A DNA stretch of 64,000 nucleotides from an uncultured Brevibacillus sp. (GCF_947502445.1 NZ_CANMZW010000032.1:1-64000); one strand, 5' to 3'; shown: positions 25,727 through 35,365, counted from the stretch's first letter. The notes: a model not told the origin generated them from the letters alone. A program made the numbers and translations.

Positions 25727-27349
25727 GTGATTTCCAAGCAACTAAGAAAAAAACGGATTGCCCTGCCGTTGATTCTGACAGGTACTTTGCTGCTTTCCGC
25801 TTGTGCAGCCAACAGTCAGTCAACGGAGGATCATCAAGGTCATGATATGGGAAATATGTCCCCGGCACCGCAACAAGCCACTGAGGTAAAAACAATGTCC
25901 GCCGCAAACGATTCCGCCATGGAAGTATTGACCGGAAATACTTTTACACTGACGGCAAAAGAAAGCATGCTTCATCTGGACGATAATACGATGAAAACCG
26001 CTTGGACTTATAATGGTACGGTACCCGGTCCACAGCTTCGCGTAAAACAAGGCGAGACAGTCAAAATACTGTTGCAAAATCAGTTGCCAGAGCCTGTCAC
26101 GATCCACTGGCACGGCCTTCCCGTCCCAAACAACATGGACGGAATTCCGGGTATCACCCAAAATGCGGTTAAGCCTGGCGAAAGCTTCACCTACCAATTC
26201 AAAGTAGATGTCCCAGGAACGTACTGGTACCATTCCCATCAAAACGGAGTTGTCCAAGTAGATAAAGGGCTGTACGGCTCCTTGGTGGTTGAGTCAAAAG
26301 AGCAGCAGCCGGTCGATAAAGACTACACGCTTGTCGTAGATGAGTGGTTGAAAGACGACAGCATGGCTGGCATGAGTCACGGTGGTGGACATGCAGGAAT
26401 GAACATGAGCACAACTACTGGCGATCATTCCGCGATGATAAATAGCAGTAATGGAGAAATGCCCATGAGTGATGCAGAGATGATGCCGCTGATGTACACC
26501 ATTTTTTCCGCGAACGGCAAAACAGGCTCAGCCATCCAGCCCCTTACTGTCAAACAGGGAGAAAAAGTGAGAATCCGTTTGGTTAATGCGGGCTTTTTAT
26601 CCCATCAGCTTTACCTGCAGGGACATGAGTACAAAATTGTTTCAACGGACGGTCAGCCGATTAACAATCCGCCGCTCGTCAGTGGTCAGTTGTTGAATAT
26701 CGCTCCCGGCGAACGCTACGACATCGAATTTGTGGCGAATAATCCGGGAAGCTGGCTTTTGGAAGAACGCAGCTCAAATCCCGGGGCGGCATCATTGACC
26801 GTTCCGATCATGTACGAAGGCTATGAGTCTACCAAGCCAAAGGCAGAAAAAGGCGATTTGCCTCTGATCGATATTACAAAATATGGCGAAGCTGCAAAGA
26901 GTAATTTCTCACTCGACGCTTCGTATGACATCGAGTATACGATGGATTTAAATACCGAAATGAAAAGCGGAGAAATGACCTTCACGATTAATGGCAAAGC
27001 CTATCCAGACACGCCACCACTGCAGGTCAAAAAAGGAGATTTAGTAAAAGTAAAGCTCGTGAACAAGTCTCCAAAGGATCTTCATCCGATGCACTTGCAC
27101 GGGCACTTTTTCCAGGTGCTGAGTAAAAACGGACAGCCCGTTTCCGGTTCGCCATTAATAAAAGACACATTAAATCTGCTGCCAGGAGAGGAGTTTGTCG
27201 TTGGCTTTATTGCGGATAACCCCGGAGAATGGATGTTTCATTGTCATGATCTGGGTCACGCTGCCCAAGGGATGATGTCAGAAGTAAAATACGAGGGCTT
27301 CCAAAGAGATTTTGTAGTCGATCCTACAGTGAATAACAAGCCTGAGTAA
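25727..27349 (+). CDS. Multicopper oxidase lipoprotein
   Basis: 540 residues from a GTG start at 25727, chosen because AAAGGAGG is about 7 nt upstream and only 1 nt from the alternative ATG at 25721. The signal peptide ends in LLSAC (Cys26), so it is probably anchored outside the membrane. Copper ligands are visible: HWHG (127-130), HSH (169-171), HPMHLHGH (453-460) and HCHDLGH (505-511), the complete type 1/2/3 set. A Met/His-rich insert at about 213-256 (GMSHGGGHAGMNM and later MPMSDAEMMPLM) resembles those of copper-resistance oxidases. Likely role: oxidation of Cu(I) or phenolic substrates outside the cell. A two-component system follows convergently. Confidence 0.92.
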   Translation: MISKQLRKKRIALPLILTGTLLLSACAANSQSTEDHQGHDMGNMSPAPQQATEVKTMSAANDSAMEVLTGNTFTLTAKESMLHLDDNTMKTAWTYNGTVPGPQLRVKQGETVKILLQNQLPEPVTIHWHGLPVPNNMDGIPGITQNAVKPGESFTYQFKVDVPGTYWYHSHQNGVVQVDKGLYGSLVVESKEQQPVDKDYTLVVDEWLKDDSMAGMSHGGGHAGMNMSTTTGDHSAMINSSNGEMPMSDAEMMPLMYTIFSANGKTGSAIQPLTVKQGEKVRIRLVNAGFLSHQLYLQGHEYKIVSTDGQPINNPPLVSGQLLNIAPGERYDIEFVANNPGSWLLEERSSNPGAASLTVPIMYEGYESTKPKAEKGDLPLIDITKYGEAAKSNFSLDASYDIEYTMDLNTEMKSGEMTFTINGKAYPDTPPLQVKKGDLVKVKLVNKSPKDLHPMHLHGHFFQVLSKNGQPVSGSPLIKDTLNLLPGEEFVVGFIADNPGEWMFHCHDLGHAAQGMMSEVKYEGFQRDFVVDPTVNNKPE

Positions 27350-27362
27350 TCACATCCAAAAT

Positions 27363-27386
27363 GGGCAGGAACTATGTTTCCTGCCC
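27363..27386. terminator. Bidirectional terminator between the multicopper oxidase and histidine kinase genes
   Basis: GGGCAGGAA / TTCCTGCCC with a 6-nt loop (CTATGT), followed by CTCCCTCTTTT on the plus strand. It lies in the 22-bp gap between the convergent stops and overlaps the kinase stop. Confidence 0.75.
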
Positions 27387-28721
27387 TCCCTCTTTTATTG
27401 CCGGTAGACGAACCGTAGCCTCAGTACCTTCTCCGACAGTACTGTTGATGAAAACCTCTCCCAGATGTGCTTCCACGATTCCCTGGACGATGGTTAACCC
27501 CAATCCAGTACCACCGCGCCCCCGATTTCTCGATCGATCCCCGCGGTAAAAACGCTCAAACACGTATGGTAAATCTTGCTGCGAAATACCGCTGCCATTA
27601 TCGATCACCTGTACCTCGACAAAAGCGCCTGCTTTTTGGATAGTCACGAGCACTTTACCGCCACTCTCTGTATGCTTAAACGAGTTCGTCAGCAAATTGG
27701 ATAACACTTGCGCTAGCCGTTGCTCGTCTCCCATCACCCAAAGACCAGATTGAACCTCGCTTGATAGTGCAATTTTCTTTTGCTGAAAAGTGGCGGTCAT
27801 AGAGGCAACTGTTGCCTCAACCAATCTCCCCATGTCCACTTTCTCTCTGGAAATCGTCATTGCCCCTGCTTCGGCCTGCATAACCTGATCCAGATCACTA
27901 ACGATCCGAATGAGTCTCAGCACTTCTGCACGGATCGCCTCGAAATGCTCCGGAGTGGCCTCCCAGACCTGATCAATCATCCCTTCCGTTTGCGCCAGCA
28001 ATGTATTGAGTGGGGTACGCAGCTCATGCGCAACATCAGAGGTTAGTCTCTTTCGCAGCTCCTCTTGGTTTTCCAAGCTATTCACCAGGTTGTTAAACGA
28101 TTCAACCAGACTGGCAAGCTCATCTTTTCCATGCGGAACGATAACTCTCGTCGCCAGATTTCCTTTTGCCACCTTTACTGCCGCCTCACTCATGGTGACA
28201 ATTGGTTTCGTGAAACGTTTGGCAGTGATGAGACTGACCAGACAGATAATGATGAGCAGAGCAAGCATCGTCCATTGCATGGCATTTGTATGGGCGATTT
28301 GAAAATGCTCCTCCAGATAAGTGGTTCCGGTATTCGTAAAATGAATGCGTATGGAACCGACGGCCTTTCCCTGCTCCACTATTTGTGTCAGCTCATCTTC
28401 ACCACCAGTCATCGTAACGGCAAGCGTATCCCCAAAAGAACGAAGAAGCTTGAGGTTTTCGTCATAGAGCATGATCTGCAATCCGAGTAATTGGGAAGCG
28501 GCTTCTAGCTTTTGAAAAGCACTTTGCTCCCACTTTTGATGGATCGCATATTCGTCCGTGAGCATCTTAACCAGATCTTGCTTATGAACTTGATTCACGT
28601 CACGCACATAGAGCGCAAAATGATGCTGCATTTCCTTGATGGAGAGGATCGTTGAAATCAAAATGCCACTCGCGCTTACCAGTAAAATGACGAGGGCAAG
28701 CCTCAACCAGATACGTTTCAT
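27372..28721 (-). CDS. Sensor histidine kinase
   Basis: 449 residues. Transmembrane helices lie at about 7-28 and 149-167 with an extracellular sensor of about 120 residues, then a HAMP linker, a HisKA box with phospho-acceptor His232 (SDVAHELRTPLN), and a HATPase domain with N (NSFKHTESGG), G1 (VIDNGSGIS) and G2 (RGGTGLGLTI) boxes. It starts 3 bp after the response regulator stop. The ligand is unknown; proximity to the multicopper oxidase allows a metal or envelope signal, without direct evidence. Confidence 0.94.
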   Translation of the reverse strand: MKRIWLRLALVILLVSASGILISTILSIKEMQHHFALYVRDVNQVHKQDLVKMLTDEYAIHQKWEQSAFQKLEAASQLLGLQIMLYDENLKLLRSFGDTLAVTMTGGEDELTQIVEQGKAVGSIRIHFTNTGTTYLEEHFQIAHTNAMQWTMLALLIIICLVSLITAKRFTKPIVTMSEAAVKVAKGNLATRVIVPHGKDELASLVESFNNLVNSLENQEELRKRLTSDVAHELRTPLNTLLAQTEGMIDQVWEATPEHFEAIRAEVLRLIRIVSDLDQVMQAEAGAMTISREKVDMGRLVEATVASMTATFQQKKIALSSEVQSGLWVMGDEQRLAQVLSNLLTNSFKHTESGGKVLVTIQKAGAFVEVQVIDNGSGISQQDLPYVFERFYRGDRSRNRGRGGTGLGLTIVQGIVEAHLGEVFINSTVGEGTEATVRLPAIKEGGQET

Positions 28722-28724
28722 CTT

Positions 28725-29420
28725 CTACCCCCGACTCTTGTCAGGATCGTCGAAGCGATAGCCTAGTCCGTAAACCGTTTTAATATAGAGGGGCTGTCTC
28801 GGGTCATCCTCTATTTTTTGGCGCAAGTTTTTGATGTGCGTGTCGATTGTTCGGTCGCTTCCCAGAAAGTCCATTCCCAGTACTTCCTCCACTAATTCAT
28901 CCCTCGTCCACGTTCGACCGGGGTAACGTACAAGTGTTGCCAGCAGGCGAAACTCGTTTGGTGTGGTCTCTACTGCCTTCCCGCGCAGAAAAATCCGTTT
29001 TTCCCCTAGGGATACAGTCAGCTCCCCCATTTCAACGAGATCGCTCAACGACTGATAATCCCCCATCCTGCGCAAAATGGCACGAACCCTCGCTACCAGC
29101 TCACGTGGGCTGAATGGCTTGACTAAATAATCGTCAGCACCAAGCTCCAAGCCTTTAATTCTGTCTGCTTCCCCACTTTTTGCGGTCAGCATCAGAATCG
29201 GAACACGGGATGATTTGCGCACTTCTATGCATACCTCCTCACCTGTCTTATCAGGAAGCATGAGGTCAAGGATCATCAAAGCTAATGGATAAGTCGCTGC
29301 GATCTCCAACGCTTGCCTACCTTCAGACGCAGTGAGAACGTGATAGCCCTCTTTTCTCAAATATGACGAGAGGATTTCCAAAATTTGCGGCTCATCATCC
29401 ACGATTAGTATGGAAGACAT
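28725..29420 (-). CDS. OmpR-family response regulator
   Basis: 231 residues. The receiver domain has acidic residues DDE at 8-10, phospho-acceptor Asp52 in LDLMLPDKTG, the Lys of MLTAKSG, and the C-terminal winged-helix DNA-binding domain (RDELVEEVLG, then RTIDTHIKNLRQKIEDDP). It is co-transcribed with the kinase downstream. Confidence 0.95.
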   Translation of the reverse strand: MSSILIVDDEPQILEILSSYLRKEGYHVLTASEGRQALEIAATYPLALMILDLMLPDKTGEEVCIEVRKSSRVPILMLTAKSGEADRIKGLELGADDYLVKPFSPRELVARVRAILRRMGDYQSLSDLVEMGELTVSLGEKRIFLRGKAVETTPNEFRLLATLVRYPGRTWTRDELVEEVLGMDFLGSDRTIDTHIKNLRQKIEDDPRQPLYIKTVYGLGYRFDDPDKSRG

Positions 29421-29515
29421 CTTTTACACCTCCAAACACGATGCGAGGGTTACTCTTTCTCAGTATAAATAGAAATGATGTAGAAAATAAGGAGAAGCAT
29501 TGAGTTGACGGAATT

Positions 29516-30346
29516 TCATAAATCTCCTCTCATCACAGTACGTGATACCATTTTTCCATCGAAATATTTCCAAACGGACATCGCTTCATTCTGTATACTC
29601 GCTTCAAACGTATTCGTCTCAGACTTGTAAATAACCACTTGTGCCTTCATCGCTTCATTTAGATTTACAGTTTCCATCCTTTCCTGACGTAATCGATAGT
29701 TCGATGTCTCCGCTAACGTACCAACTGTGGCAATGATCTCCTTTACCCCGTCTTGATTCAAATCCGCTTCTACGGTATTGGCTTGAATTTGGAGAAGGCT
29801 TGGGGGATTCTTGTCCATTTGAACATAATTAGTGATCGGACAATTGGCTCCGCAAAAGCCCGTAATTTTCACATAGGCTTTACCAAATGCATCTACCTCT
29901 TCAATTGATATGGAATCTTTTTGTTGTCGTGTGTATCCAATCTGACCGATATCAAAAGTAGTTGAGCCTGATTGGATTGCGGCAAATATATTTTCTTGGT
30001 CTTTTTGATAGAGGAATACTACATAATCGTTTATTTGCTTCTTTACGACTACTGTTCCTAGATTATTCGTTAAAGGAACTTGAGGCAAAGGTTGTTCCCA
30101 TTCAACTTTAGAAAAATCCAGAGTAAAGCTATGCGGAGAGTTACTTCCTTCAGTACCACTCGTTCCCACTAAATCATCTCTTGGAGTTGGAATGGATGCT
30201 TCATTCATTTTAGTTCCACTTGTATTAGGCGGTTGTGTAGTTATAACGTCTCTACTTCTAAATGTATCCTGATTAATTTCATGTACAGTACACGCAGTCA
30301 GGAACGTGAATATAACAATCATTCCAATCCCTTTCATGATATTCAT
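29516..30346 (-). CDS. Hypothetical lipoprotein
   Basis: 276 residues, family not recognised. A signal peptide ends in FLTAC (Cys19), then a Ser/Thr/Pro-rich low-complexity linker to about residue 75, then a soluble domain. LDFSKVEW and a pair of Cys in FCGANCP suggest a small exported domain, perhaps with a disulfide. GGATGGAG precedes the ATG by 7 nt. It has its own promoter about 145 bp upstream. Function unknown. Confidence 0.75.
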   Translation of the reverse strand: MNIMKGIGMIVIFTFLTACTVHEINQDTFRSRDVITTQPPNTSGTKMNEASIPTPRDDLVGTSGTEGSNSPHSFTLDFSKVEWEQPLPQVPLTNNLGTVVVKKQINDYVVFLYQKDQENIFAAIQSGSTTFDIGQIGYTRQQKDSISIEEVDAFGKAYVKITGFCGANCPITNYVQMDKNPPSLLQIQANTVEADLNQDGVKEIIATVGTLAETSNYRLRQERMETVNLNEAMKAQVVIYKSETNTFEASIQNEAMSVWKYFDGKMVSRTVMRGDL

Positions 30347-30489
30347 TTTGAAACTCCATCCTTTGGCCTCTATATAATGGACATCTATGCTTTCATTACG
30401 AGAGCGGTTGACGTAACATTTATTACGTTACCTCCTGAACCATTTACCTTTGATTTGCAATTTACATACATGCAAAACAGGCATAGTTT

Positions 30490-30519
30490 ATTATCTTGAC
30501 TTTTTATGGAAAATGTCAA
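30490..30519 (-). promoter_or_regulatory. Sigma-A-type promoter for the lipoprotein gene
   Basis: TTGACA (30514-30519), 18-bp spacer and GATAAT (30490-30495) on the minus strand. The leader of about 140 nt includes a GTAAC/GTTAC inverted repeat near 30412-30431. The rest of the 294-bp gap shows nothing else recognisable. Confidence 0.6.
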
Positions 30520-30640
30520 TCCTTCCAAGCCAGAGTAACTGCGATGTCCCTATTACGTGATCAGAAATGACAAGATCCTCTCCATACAAAATAGACGGAT
30601 GACCAGCACCCGTCCTAGATTTTCCTTTTCTGTTCTTTCG

Positions 30641-31129
30641 TTATTTCACGCTATCCGCAAGCTCGTGCTGGATCACTTTGACGAGACTTGAGATCGTCCC
30701 GAGGTGCATGGCTTCGTGGACGAGGGCAAAATTGACAACCTCTCCTGCGATTTCGAAACGCAACGGACCCATCTCAATCGGCGATGACAGCGGCTGATCG
30801 AATTGCTCAGGAGCTAGTTGGGCAAGTCTCTCTAATTGACCTGTCATGTACTGGACAAGCTCTGCCTTCGTCGGAGGGGCAAGAGTCCAGTCCGCAGGCT
30901 TCGTTCCCGTATGAAAGAACGTCGCGTAGGCTTGTGGCAGATTGGAGTGAAAAGGCAGGCAGAGCGAGAGAAAATAATCCAGGGAAAAGACGAGATGTCC
31001 CACATTCCAGCGAATGGTATTGGCAAATGCCTGAGACTGAACGTCAAAGAGCTCCTCTGGAATCGCTTGAACCTGCTGCAATGCAATCTGCCGAACAGAT
31101 ACAGCCGTATGAATGATGTTTTGAGACAT
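30641..31129 (-). CDS. DinB-fold protein
   Basis: 162 residues from the ATG at 31129, with GGAGGG about 8 nt upstream; an in-frame start 87 bp earlier lacks support. The four-helix DinB-like fold is suggested by NVGHLVFSLDYFLSL near residue 40 and the C-terminal HEAMHLGTISSLVKVI, with His residues in metal-ligand positions. Function is not established. It is divergent from the LysR gene at 31274 and may be its target. Confidence 0.82.
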   Translation of the reverse strand: MSQNIIHTAVSVRQIALQQVQAIPEELFDVQSQAFANTIRWNVGHLVFSLDYFLSLCLPFHSNLPQAYATFFHTGTKPADWTLAPPTKAELVQYMTGQLERLAQLAPEQFDQPLSSPIEMGPLRFEIAGEVVNFALVHEAMHLGTISSLVKVIQHELADSVK

Positions 31130-31273
31130 GGGGCAATCCCTCCAATGATTAGCGTTTCTTGACTCGCGCGCGCTTATCGTCAAAATCAGTGTACCTCTTC
31201 GAAAGAGAGCCAACAATCATGCTTTTCCGATTATAATGATTAATAAAAACGATGAGACGCAGGAGATGGCTAC

Positions 31274-32176
31274 ATGGAGCTACGTCAATTGGAATTTTTT
31301 ATCGCCGTTTGTGAAGAAATGCACTTCTCCCGAGCGGCCGAGAAGCTGTGCACCTCGCAATCCAATCTCAGTCAACAAATCAAGTTTCTGGAGAGCGAGC
31401 TTGGTGTACCACTCTTTGATCGACTGGGAAAACGCATTGGTTTGACCGAAGCCGGAAAAGTACTGCTGGAACAAAGCCGCCATGTTTTTTCACATCTTGA
31501 TTACGCGCGTTCAGTCATCGCTGAACTCCAGAACGTCCAAAGCGGCTCCCTTTCAATCGGTGTCCTTCCCGGAGACGCTGATTTGATGTTTAACGCGCTG
31601 CTCATCGAATTTCACCGCACCTATCCCAAATTATCCTTGTCTGTCATCGAATCTACGAAAATCCTGGAGCAGATTATCGAGGGAACGATCGATATTGGCG
31701 TTACAACGATGCCTGTTACCGACGAGCGAATGACTGTCATTCCCTTGTTTCACGAAGAGTTCGCCTTGGCTATTTCGGCGGGCCACTCTCTTGCTACAGA
31801 AAAAGCAGTCCCCTTTTCACGGCTCAAGGATTTGAAACTGCTTATGTTCCCACCCGATCATCAAGTTAGACAGCTCATTAGCCAGTATTGCCTGCAAGAA
31901 GGCTTCCGACTGCAGCCGCATATTGAAACCACTACCCTGTCCTCGCTCCTTTCGTTGGTAGAACAAGGGATCGGTGTATGTGTACTGCCTCGCCTGCTTC
32001 TCGAAAATCTTGGCGACAAGGAAATTGCCATTGTCTCGCTCTTGAATCCTACTCCCAGTCAGGACATCTGTCTTGTCTATCGCTCGGACAAATATCTAGG
32101 GTATGCCGCCAAAGCGTTTATTGATACCCTGGAGACGTACATTCAAGCAGCGATAAAAAATGCGGGCAATGGGTAG
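31274..32176 (+). CDS. LysR-family transcriptional regulator
   Basis: 300 residues with the typical N-terminal MELRQLEFFIAVCEEMHFSR and helix-turn-helix (AEKLCTSQSNLSQQIKFLE), and a co-inducer-binding domain resembling CynR/CysL-type members. CAGGAGATGG precedes the ATG. It is divergent from a DinB-fold gene 145 bp away. Confidence 0.92.
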   Translation: MELRQLEFFIAVCEEMHFSRAAEKLCTSQSNLSQQIKFLESELGVPLFDRLGKRIGLTEAGKVLLEQSRHVFSHLDYARSVIAELQNVQSGSLSIGVLPGDADLMFNALLIEFHRTYPKLSLSVIESTKILEQIIEGTIDIGVTTMPVTDERMTVIPLFHEEFALAISAGHSLATEKAVPFSRLKDLKLLMFPPDHQVRQLISQYCLQEGFRLQPHIETTTLSSLLSLVEQGIGVCVLPRLLLENLGDKEIAIVSLLNPTPSQDICLVYRSDKYLGYAAKAFIDTLETYIQAAIKNAGNG

Positions 32177-32234
32177 CGACTGCTTGGTATGAAAAAAGTG
32201 CGCTGACACCAGATCATTGGAAGAGAACAGAAAA

Positions 32235-32261
32235 AACCGGAAGACAGAGTAGCTTCCGGTT
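32235..32261. terminator. Bidirectional terminator
   Basis: AACCGGAAG / CTTCCGGTT, 9-nt loop, with A/T flanks giving T-rich tails on both strands (six T on the minus strand). It separates the convergent lysR and kynureninase genes. Confidence 0.85.
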
Positions 32262-32302
32262 CTTTGTCTTGCTCCCTTCTTTTCGGGTCTAGCGAACTCG
32301 TT

Positions 32303-33589
32303 TTAAGCGACGACTCCCCGTTTATTCTCAAATTTTTTGTACTGCTCCTCTCGCATGATTTTGGCGAGGATTTGAACAGCATGCCACACTTCTTCAAAAG
32401 TGTTATACAAAGCTATTGGAGCCAGACGAATCCCGTTTGGAGCCCGGAAGTCTGGGATCACACCGTTGTCTTTCAATGCCTTGCAAATTCTCGCTGCCTC
32501 TGCATGCTCCAGGTATACATGGCCCCCACGCTTTTCTTCCTCCATTGAATTTCCAATCGTAAAGCCCATGCCGTCCAGCTCTTGCCCGATCAAATAGAGC
32601 ATGTAGTTCGTTAGCTGTAGAGACTTGCTCCGCAACCGGTCAATGCCCGCTTCTGCAAAGATCTCGAGTGATCCGATCAAGGGAGCGATGCTGAGCAAAT
32701 GGGGGGTACCAATCTGAAAAGCTCCTGCTGTAGTCGCAGGCGTCAGTACATGCTCCATGTCAAACTGCTTTTCCTTGCTAGAGCTAAACCATCCCGCAAG
32801 ACCAGGCACCCGATGAAAATGCTTCTGATTGACGTATATGGCTCCAACGCCCCCTGGCCCCGCATTCACGTATTTATAGTTGCACCAGACGGCAAAGTCG
32901 ACGCCCCACTCATCAAAGTAGTGCGGAATGGCACCAACAGAATGGCAGCAGTCAAAGCCGATCAATGTGTTGCGATCGTTTGCTTCTTTGGTCAGTCGCT
33001 TCATATCGAGTATCTGTCCGCTGCGGTACAAAACACTTGGCAAAACGATTAATGCAATTTCATCTGTCATCGCGGCAATAATATCTTCTTCCTCGATGAA
33101 TCGTCCATCACGGCTTTTTACTCGAACCAAGTGCTCATCGGGATCATAGCCTTTTGCCTGTAGCTGGCTTTGCATCACATAAATGTCCGACGGAAAATTC
33201 AATTCATCTGCAAGTATTTTCGTCTTCTTGCCACTAGGCTGGTAAAACGTCGCAACCACCTGATGCAAATTCACGGAGGTCGAGCCGGTAACAATCACTT
33301 CCTCAGGTCTCGCACCTACGAGTGGCGCCATTTTTTCTCCTAGACTCTCGGATAAATAAAACCATGGATTAGGACCTTCCGTCCATCCGTCGATGCCGTA
33401 CCCCTTCCATGTGTCCAATACATCCAAAAGCGACTGCTCCGCTCTTTTGGAGAGCAATCCGAGCGAGTTGCCATCCAAATAAATTCGCTCTGGTTTTATG
33501 TAAAATTCATTACGAAAAGCGGCCAATTCATCTGCCTTATCCAATGTTCGTGCACAGTCTATCGAAGGATCGAACGTAAACTCTTTCAT
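32303..33589 (-). CDS. kynU: Kynureninase
   Basis: 428 residues of the PLP-dependent kynureninase family, which cleaves kynurenine to anthranilate and alanine in tryptophan breakdown. The PLP lysine is Lys239 in CNYKYVNAGPGGVG, with Asp213/His216 in GFDCCHSVG and the N-terminal YLDGNSLG. The start at 33589 has GGGTGG upstream; an in-frame start at 33652 lies within the operator and is rejected. No tryptophan dioxygenase or formamidase gene is adjacent. A divergent TetR gene with two palindromes in the promoter region probably represses it. Confidence 0.94.
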   Translation of the reverse strand: MKEFTFDPSIDCARTLDKADELAAFRNEFYIKPERIYLDGNSLGLLSKRAEQSLLDVLDTWKGYGIDGWTEGPNPWFYLSESLGEKMAPLVGARPEEVIVTGSTSVNLHQVVATFYQPSGKKTKILADELNFPSDIYVMQSQLQAKGYDPDEHLVRVKSRDGRFIEEEDIIAAMTDEIALIVLPSVLYRSGQILDMKRLTKEANDRNTLIGFDCCHSVGAIPHYFDEWGVDFAVWCNYKYVNAGPGGVGAIYVNQKHFHRVPGLAGWFSSSKEKQFDMEHVLTPATTAGAFQIGTPHLLSIAPLIGSLEIFAEAGIDRLRSKSLQLTNYMLYLIGQELDGMGFTIGNSMEEEKRGGHVYLEHAEAARICKALKDNGVIPDFRAPNGIRLAPIALYNTFEEVWHAVQILAKIMREEQYKKFENKRGVVA

Positions 33590-33628
33590 CGGAACCACCC
33601 TTTTTGACTTGATTTCACTAATGAATTT

Positions 33629-33673
33629 AGAATATTCTATAACTGACATCATGTCAATGACACCGTGTCAGTT
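33629..33673. promoter_or_regulatory. kynU promoter with two adjacent operator palindromes
   Basis: Minus-strand promoter TTGACA (33652-33657), 17-bp spacer, TATTCT (33629-33634). Two perfect 13-bp palindromes, TGACATCATGTCA (33644-33656) and TGACACCGTGTCA (33658-33670), are separated by 1 bp and together make a larger symmetric site (AACTGACA...TGTCAGTT). They cover the -35 and the upstream half of the spacer, as expected for a TetR-type repressor site. Confidence 0.8.
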
Positions 33674-33701
33674 ACAAATCAAAGAAATGGAAGGACTCGG
33701 C

Positions 33702-34322
33702 ATGAATCCATCTAATCAGCAAGCCTCTGCAAGAAAACAAAGGTCCCTTAAGACCAGGGCAAAGCTGCTTGGCGCTGCCCGCGATGTTTTTATCAAGCAT
33801 GGCTTTCAAAAAGCGACGATTACGCAGATTATAAAAAAGGCTGAAACCGGATACGGAACTGCCTATTTGCACTTCACCGGAAAAGACGAAATCCTGATCC
33901 ACTTAATGGATGAAGTCATGAACCAGTTTTATGCCATTGCGCAGTTGCCGTTCCACCCCCAAACAAAAGAAGAGGCTTGTGTGATGATTGAAAAACAGGC
34001 TGGACTCTTTCTCGAAATGGCAAATCAGGAGCGTGCCATGATGCAGGTCATTGAAGAAGGGATACGACTATCAGATGATGTGAATCTGAAATGGAAAGAA
34101 ATTCGTGAGCGATTTATCATGCACATTTCGCAGGATATCGTCTATTCCCAGCAAAACGGCCTAGCTCGTCAGGATGTTGACCACATCTTGATCGCCAGAG
34201 GGTGGTTTTTTGCAAACGAAATGTATTTGTGGGACATCGTGCGAAATGAGTATAGCCATTCTGTAGGTGAGATCGCTCGGAATCTGACTGCGATGTATAC
34301 GGGTGGGTTGTACGTAGAGTGA
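33702..34322 (+). CDS. TetR-family transcriptional regulator
   Basis: 206 residues from the ATG at 33702, which has AAGGA just upstream; earlier in-frame starts run through the operator. The N-terminal helix-turn-helix spans about 18-62 (KLLGAARDVFIKHGFQKATI, TYLHFTGKDE-like end) and the C-terminal ligand/dimer domain is divergent. It is divergent from kynU and likely controls it and itself through the paired palindromes in between. Confidence 0.9.
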   Translation: MNPSNQQASARKQRSLKTRAKLLGAARDVFIKHGFQKATITQIIKKAETGYGTAYLHFTGKDEILIHLMDEVMNQFYAIAQLPFHPQTKEEACVMIEKQAGLFLEMANQERAMMQVIEEGIRLSDDVNLKWKEIRERFIMHISQDIVYSQQNGLARQDVDHILIARGWFFANEMYLWDIVRNEYSHSVGEIARNLTAMYTGGLYVE

Positions 34323-34346
34323 ACGATTTATATATTATTAAAGAAG

Positions 34347-34402
34347 GACAACCATCTACTGTCACTCCAAACAAGGAGCTGCCATGCAAATGGTTGTCTT
34401 TT
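34347..34402 (+). terminator. Terminator-like hairpin after the TetR gene
   Basis: GACAACCAT (34347-34355) pairs with ATGGTTGTC (34390-34398), followed by TTTTC. The loop is long (34 nt), so its strength is uncertain. Confidence 0.5.
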
Positions 34403-34414
34403 CATTGTTACTCG

Positions 34415-35365
34415 CTACTCATCTCTTTTTGTATTGGTGCGCGGTCTCTCATCGATCCTGAGCTGGAACACATCCGGCCTGGAGTAATGCCCATTCACAT
34501 CAAAATCGAGACGGCTTTTCACAATTTGGCTCAAATCGAGATCAGCAAGCAAGATTTCTTCTTTTCCATATACAGGTTCGACCACATAGTTTCCAAGCGG
34601 TCCTACGATGGCACTTCCGCCACTGCACATTACTTCTGGCTCTGATTCCAGCTCGTCGTAGCAAGCCAAATCAGTCGGGTACATATCCTTCGTAACAAAT
34701 TGATTACAAGACAAAACGAAGCAACGTCCCTCCAAAGCGATATGGCGGATAGTCGATTGCCACACTTCTCTGGAATCAGCCGTTGGTGCCAAATAGAGCT
34801 CCACACCTTTACTGTACATAGCCATTCGCGCCAAGGGCATGTAATTTTCCCAGCAGATCAAGCTCCCCATTTTGCCATACGGCGTTTTGAAAACAGGCAG
34901 TGTGCTCCCGTCTCCTTCCCCCCAAACAAGTCGCTCTATCCCAGTAGGCTTTAATTTACGGTGCTTTCCGAGTAATGTACCATCCGGTCCAAAATGAAGA
35001 ACGCTGCAATAGAGCGTACCGGAGACATGCTCTTTTTCCGTTACCCCTACGACGAGATACACAGCATAGTCCTTTGCTATTTTAGCAAGTTGATTGCTTT
35101 CTGCGCTTGGCACAGCGAGAGAGCTTTCCCAATAACGATACCAGTCTTCTCGTCCCTTTTCAGAACGACTTCCGATCTTGGAGCCAAAGGTGAGTCCTCT
35201 TGGGTATGCGGAAAGAAAAGCTTCCGGGAACAGGACTAGTTTGGCTCCCTGCTTGGCCGCATCTGCGGTCAACGTGTGAAGCTTCTCGATCGACTCTGTC
35301 AAATTCATGATCACTGGGGATGCTTGCACAACAGCCACTCTCAGCTGATTTTCACTTATTGTCAT
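34415..35365 (-). CDS. Nitrilase
   Basis: 316 residues of the nitrilase branch of the C-N hydrolase superfamily, converting nitriles to carboxylic acids and ammonia. The catalytic triad is visible as Glu48 (LFPEAFLSAYP), Lys137 (HRKLKPTGIER) and Cys171 (LICWENYMPL). Length and the YPRG and CWEN motifs fit true nitrilases (aliphatic or aryl-acetonitrilase type) better than amidases or carbamoylases. It stands alone between the TetR gene and a decayed creatininase gene. Confidence 0.92.
   Translation of the reverse strand: MTISENQLRVAVVQASPVIMNLTESIEKLHTLTADAAKQGAKLVLFPEAFLSAYPRGLTFGSKIGSRSEKGREDWYRYWESSLAVPSAESNQLAKIAKDYAVYLVVGVTEKEHVSGTLYCSVLHFGPDGTLLGKHRKLKPTGIERLVWGEGDGSTLPVFKTPYGKMGSLICWENYMPLARMAMYSKGVELYLAPTADSREVWQSTIRHIALEGRCFVLSCNQFVTKDMYPTDLACYDELESEPEVMCSGGSAIVGPLGNYVVEPVYGKEEILLADLDLSQIVKSRLDFDVNGHYSRPDVFQLRIDERPRTNTKRDE

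Noticed and set aside
33590..33652. N-terminal extension of kynureninase
   Set aside because: It would translate the promoter and operator region, and the family start MKEFTFDPS has its own ribosome site.
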